Shown here: piece by piece, positions 59,784 through 64,000 of the stretch
Layout: every line of letters starts with the position of its first letter
How positions within the stretch are numbered: the stretch's first letter is position 1
NCBI RefSeq assembly: GCF_047511655.1
Contig: NC_133398.1
Span: 112,794,332 to 112,858,331 of the forward strand
Length of the DNA: 64,000 nt
Origin: Castor canadensis
Taxonomy: Eukaryota; Chordata; Mammalia; Rodentia; Castoridae
Direction: 5' to 3'
The notes under the pieces: model-generated
The model's input: the letters and a program-made list of their open reading frames with translations, nothing else
Databases searched by the model: none
What the model was told of the DNA's origin: nothing
Position numbers and translations under genes: made by a program

Positions 59784-62700
59784 ATATTTTTTTTCATTTT
59801 TCTTTTATTATTCATATGTGCATACAAGGATTGGTTCATTTCTCCCCCCTGCCCCCACCCCCTCCCTTACCACCCACTCCACCCTCTCCCGCTCCCCCCC
59901 CTCAATACCCAGCAGAAACTATTTTGCCCTTATCTCTAATTTTGTTGTAGAGAGAGTATAAGCAATAATAGGAAGGAACAAGGGGTTTTGCTGGTTGAGA
60001 TAAGGATAGCTATACAGGGCATTGACTCACATTGATTTCCTGTGCGTGGGTGTTACCTTCTAGGTTAATTCTTTTTGATCTAACCTTTTCTCTAGTTCCT
60101 GGTCCCCTTTTCCTATTGGCCTCAGTTGCTTTAAGGTATCTGCTTTAGTTTCTCTGCATTAAGGGCAACAAATGCTAGCTAGTTTTTTAGGTGTCTTACC
60201 TATCCTCACCCCTCCCTTGTGTGCTCTCGCTTTTATCATGTGCTCATAGTCCAATCCCCTTGTTGTGTTTGCCCTTGATCTAATGTCCACATATGAGGGA
60301 GAACATACGATTTTTGGTCTTTTGGGCCAGGCTAACCTCACTCAGAATGATGTTCTCCAATTCCATCCATTTACCAGCGAATGATAACATTTCGTTCTTC
60401 TTCATGGCTGCATAAAATTCCATTGTGTATAGATACCACATTTTCTTAATCCATTCGTCAGTGCTGGGGCATCTTGGCTGTTTCCATAACTTCGCTATTG
60501 TGAATAGTGCCGCAATAAACATGGATGTGCAGGTGCCTCTGGAGTAACAGTCTTTTGGGTATATCCCCAAGAGTGGTATTGCTGGATCAAATGGTAGATT
60601 GATGTCCAGCTTTTTAAGTAGCCTCCAAATTTTTTTCCAGAGTGCTTGTACTAGTTTACATTCCCACCAACAGTGTAAGAGGGTTTCTTTTTCCCCACAT
60701 CCTCGCCAACACCTGTTGTTGGTGGTGTTGCTGATGATAGCTATTCTAACAGGGGTGAGGTGGAATCTTAGTGTGGTTTTAATTTGCATTTCCTTTATTG
60801 CTAGAGATGGTGAGCATTTTTTCATGTGTTTTCTGGCCATTTGAATTTCTTCTTTTGAGAAAGTTCTTTTTAGTTCACATGCCCATTTCTTTATTGGCTC
60901 ATTAGTTTTGGGAGAATTTAGTTTTTTAAGTTCCCTGTATATTCTGGTTATCAGTCCTTTGTCTGATGTATAATTGGCAAATATTTTCTCCCACTCTATG
61001 GGTGTTCTCTTCAGTTTAGAGACCATTTCTTTTGATGAACAGAAGCTTTTTAGTTTTATGAGGTCCCATTTATCTATGCTATCTCTTAGTTGCTGTGCTG
61101 CTGGGGTTTCATTGAGAAAGTTCTTACCTATACCTACTAACTCCAGAGTATTTCCTACTCTTTCTTGTATCAACTTAAGAGTTTGGGATCTGATATTAAG
61201 ATCCTTGATCCATTTTGAGTTAATCTTGGTATAGGGTGATATACATGGATCTAGTTTCAGTTTTTTGCAGACTGCTAAGCAGTTTTCCCAGCAGTTTTTG
61301 TTGAAGAGGCTGCTATTTCTCCATCGTATATTTTTAGCTCCTTTGTCAAAGATAAGTTGCTCATAGTTGTGTGGCTTCATATCTGGATCCTCTATTCTGT
61401 TCCACTGGTCTTCATGTCTGTTTTTGTGCCAGTACCATGCTGTTTTTATTGTTATTGCTTTGTAATATAGTTTGAAGTCAGGTATTGTGATACCTCCTGC
61501 ATTGTTCTTTTGACTGAGTATTGCCTTGGCTATTCGTGGCCTCTTGTGTTTCCATATAAATTTCACAGTAGATTTTTCAATCTCTTTAATGAATGTCATT
61601 GGAATTTTGATGGGAATTGCATTAAACATGTAGATTACTTTGGGGAGTATCGAAATTTTTACTATGTTGATTCTACCAATCCATGAGCATGGGAGATCTC
61701 TCCACTTTCTATAGTCTTCCTCAATCTCTTTCTTCAGAAGTGTATAGTTTTCCTTGTAGAGGTCTTTCACATCTTTTGTTAGGTTTACACCTAGGTATTT
61801 GATTTTTTTTGAGGCTATTGTAAATGGAATTGTTTTCATACATTCTTTTTCCGTTTGCTCATTGGTAGTGTATAGAAATGCTAATGATTTTTCTATGTTG
61901 ATTTTATATCCTGCTACCTTGCTATAGCTATTGATGATGTCTAGAAGCTTCTGAGTAGAGTTTTTTGGGTCTTTAAGGTATAGGATCATGTCGTCTGCAA
62001 ATAGGGATATTTTGACAGTTTCTTTACCTATTTGTATTCCTTTTATTCCTTCTTCTTGCCTAATTGCTCTGGCTAGGAATTCCAGTACTATGTTGAATAG
62101 GAGTGGAGATAGTGGGCATCCTTGTCTGGTTCCTGATTTTAGAGGGAATGGTTTTAATTTTTCTCCGTTAAGTATAATGCTGGCTGTAGGTTTGTCATAT
62201 ATAGCTTTTATAATGTTGAGGAACTTTCCTTCTATTCCTAGTTTTCTTAGAGCTTTTATCATGAAATGATGTTGGATCTTATCAAAGGCTTTTTCTGCAT
62301 CTATTGACATGATCAAGTGGTTTTTGTCTTTGCTTCTGTTAATGTGGTTTATTACGTTTATTGATTTTCGTATGTTGAACCACCCCTGCATCCCTGGGAT
62401 GAAGCCTACCTGGTCGTGGTGAATAATCTTTTTGATGTGTTGCTGAATTCGATTTGCCATTATTTTGTTGAGGATTTTTGCATCAGTGTTCATTAAGGAG
62501 ATTGGCCTATAGTTCTCCTTTTTGGAGGTGTCTTTGCCTGGTTTTGGGATAAGTGTAATACTGGCTTCATAAAATGTGTTTGGCAGTTTTCCTTCCCTTT
62601 CTATTTCATGGAACAGTTTAAGGAGGTTGGTATCAGTTCTTTAAACGTCTGATAGAATTCAGCAGAGAATCCATCAGGTCCTGGACTTTTCTTTTTGGGG

Positions 62701-63770
62701 AGACTCTTGATTGCTGCTTCAATTTCATTTTGTGTTATATGTCTATTCAGGTGATTAATTTCCTCTTGGTTCAGTTTTGGATGATCATATGTATCTAGAA
62801 ATCTGTCCATTTCTTTTAGATTTTCAAATTTATTTGAATATAGGTTCTCAAAGTAGTCTCTGATGATTTCCTGGACTTCCATGGTGTTTGTTGTTATCTC
62901 CCCTTTTGCATTCCTAATTCTACTAATTTGGGTTTTTTTCTCTCCTCATTTTAGTCAGGTTTGCCAGGGGTCTATCGATCTTGTTTATTTTTTCAAAGAA
63001 CCAACTTTTTGTTTCATTAATTCTTTGTATGGTTTTTTTGGTTCCTAGTTCATTGATTTCAGCTCTTATTTTTATTATTTCTCTCCTTCTATTTGTTTTG
63101 GGATTTGATTGTTCTTGTTTTTCTAGGAGTTTGAGATGTATCATTAGGTCATTGATTTGGGATCTTTCAATCTTTTTGATATATGCACTCATGGCTATAA
63201 ACTTTCCTCTCAAGACTGCCTTAGCTGTGTCCCATAGGTTCCGGTAGGTTGTGTTTTCATTTTCATTGACTTCCAGGAACTTTTTAATTTCCTCTTTTAT
63301 TGCATCAATGATCCATTCTTCATTAAGTAATGAGTTATTTAGTTTCCAGCTGTTTGCATGTTTTTTGTCTTTACTTTTGTTGTTGAGTTCTACTTTTACT
63401 GCATTGTGGTCAGATAGTATGCATGGTATTATTTCTATTTTCTTATATTTGCTGAGGCTTGCTTTGTGCCCTAGGATATGATCTATTTTGGAGAAGGTTC
63501 CATGGGCTGCTGAGAAGAATGTATATTGTGTAGAGGTTGGATGAAATGTTCTGTAGACATCTACTAGGTCCACTTGATCTATTGCATATTTTAGGTCTTG
63601 GGTTTCTTTATTGAGTTTTTGTTTGGATGACCTATCTATTGATGATAATGGAGTGTTAAAGTCTCCCACAACCACTGTGTTGGCATTTATATATGCTTTT
63701 AGGTCTTTTCAGGGTATGTTTGATGAAATTGGGTGCGTTGACATTGGGTGCGTACAGATTGATGATTATT
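59784..63770 (-). mobile_element. Young LINE-1, antisense, 5'-truncated in the endonuclease
   Basis: On the + strand it starts with a T-rich poly-A complement and the C-rich 3' UTR tract (59843-59910). It then runs through the 3' UTR to the ORF2 stop at about 60280 and through ORF2 to the endonuclease, where it ends near 63770. It is the least decayed L1 here and matches the nested fragment at 21092-21400 closely. ORF1 and the 5' UTR are missing. Confidence 0.93.
60280..63720 (-). pseudogene. L1 ORF2 (endonuclease-reverse transcriptase), nearly open
   Basis: ORF2p nicks target DNA and reverse-transcribes L1 RNA. Three long frames follow one another on the - strand. The first is 63675-62923, with endonuclease motifs GDFNTPLS and SDHNAV. 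The second is 62882-62601. The third is 62493-60280 (737 codons), with reverse transcriptase motifs including [10 protein letters not shown], the catalytic FADD (residues 165-168, codons at 61990-62001), and the C-terminal Cys/His motif [18 protein letters not shown]. Only two frame changes separate them: a seven-base homopolymer at 62933-62939 where the 36.4 kb copy has six, and a missing base near 62627. The endonuclease N-terminus is absent, so the copy cannot be fully functional even without the frameshifts. Confidence 0.88.
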
Positions 63771-64000
63771 ATTTCCTACAAGTTTTATTATTCTTTAGTG
63801 TGTGCTAGTAAGGAAAGCAGAAATATAGTGCTCACTTTTAAATTGCCCAAATTGTCTTCAGATACAATAAATATGGTGTTGCTATGAAGCATGCAACTGA
63901 TTCCCTCAAAGACTGAATGCTGAGTATTTTGAAAAAAATACTCATCTTAGGATTGTTTAAATATTGAACTCCTACAAAATCAATTGATATTATAAAGTAT
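63771..64000. other. Intronic sequence, nothing recognised
   Basis: AT-rich sequence after the L1 5' truncation point; no exon or repeat recognised. Confidence 0.5.

Larger units (their letters stand above)
59175..64000 (+). other. DPP10: DPP10 intron downstream of exon 2
   Basis: Inferred from the exon position and orientation. The first 350 bases belong to duplication unit 2. The stretch 59524-59783 is unique, and the rest is mostly an antisense L1. Confidence 0.75.

Noticed and set aside
1-64000. CRISPR arrays, operons, bacterial promoters or prophage
   Set aside because: Repeat types, intron-exon structure and base composition are those of a mammalian nuclear genome; no regularly spaced repeats with unique spacers were seen.

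Overview
The window is mammalian nuclear DNA, AT-rich and dominated by retrotransposons. It carries 7SL-derived B1-like SINEs fused to tRNA-derived ID-like SINEs, long LINE-1 copies of a rodent-looking subfamily, MaLR (MLT1-type) LTRs, one processed pseudogene and one old endogenous retrovirus. B1-ID composite SINEs point to a rodent. Their consensus (ending in a 'gttcaaaccccagtaccacc'-type ID tail) recalls a beaver/kangaroo-rat type lineage, but that is inference. No bacterial features are present.

The only host-gene coding sequence I can support is the transmembrane exon (exon 2) of DPP10, on the + strand. DPP10 is the inactive dipeptidyl-peptidase-like auxiliary subunit of Kv4 potassium channels. 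Almost the whole window therefore appears to be DPP10 intron: bases 1-59059 lie upstream of the intact exon, and bases 59175-64000 lie in the next intron.

The most unusual structure is a direct tandem duplication of the DPP10 exon-2 neighbourhood. Unit 1 is about 45003-53509 and unit 2 about 53510-59523. The breakpoints share the trinucleotide ATG. Both units contain the same set of SINEs and a copy of the exon with splice sites. The unit-2 exon (59060-59174, 115 bp) is open. The unit-1 exon (53044-53156, 113 bp) has lost two bases inside the transmembrane codons and is frame-shifted, so it would behave as a poison exon if spliced in. Unit 2 lacks about 2.5 kb that is present in unit 1.

Layout by region: 1-270 tetranucleotide-like low complexity; 4.1-8.4 kb old L1 pieces, including two head-to-head copies of the same ORF2 3' region; 8.84-13.4 kb a full-length SEC24B processed pseudogene on the + strand, with a 454-codon open stretch; 14.8-18.9 kb a degenerate class I endogenous retrovirus on the - strand with a tRNA-His-type primer-binding site; 18.9-19.8 kb an L1 3' end; 19.96-24.1 kb a - strand L1 carrying a second, younger L1 3' end; 24.1-36.4 kb mostly unique intron with MaLR LTRs, an ID SINE and old L1s; 36.4-40.7 kb a + strand L1 with a decayed ORF2; 40.9-45.0 kb intron and an old L1; 45.0-59.5 kb the duplication; 59.78-63.77 kb a comparatively young - strand L1 whose ORF2 is nearly open. 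Most short open frames in the window are chance or antisense frames over these repeats.
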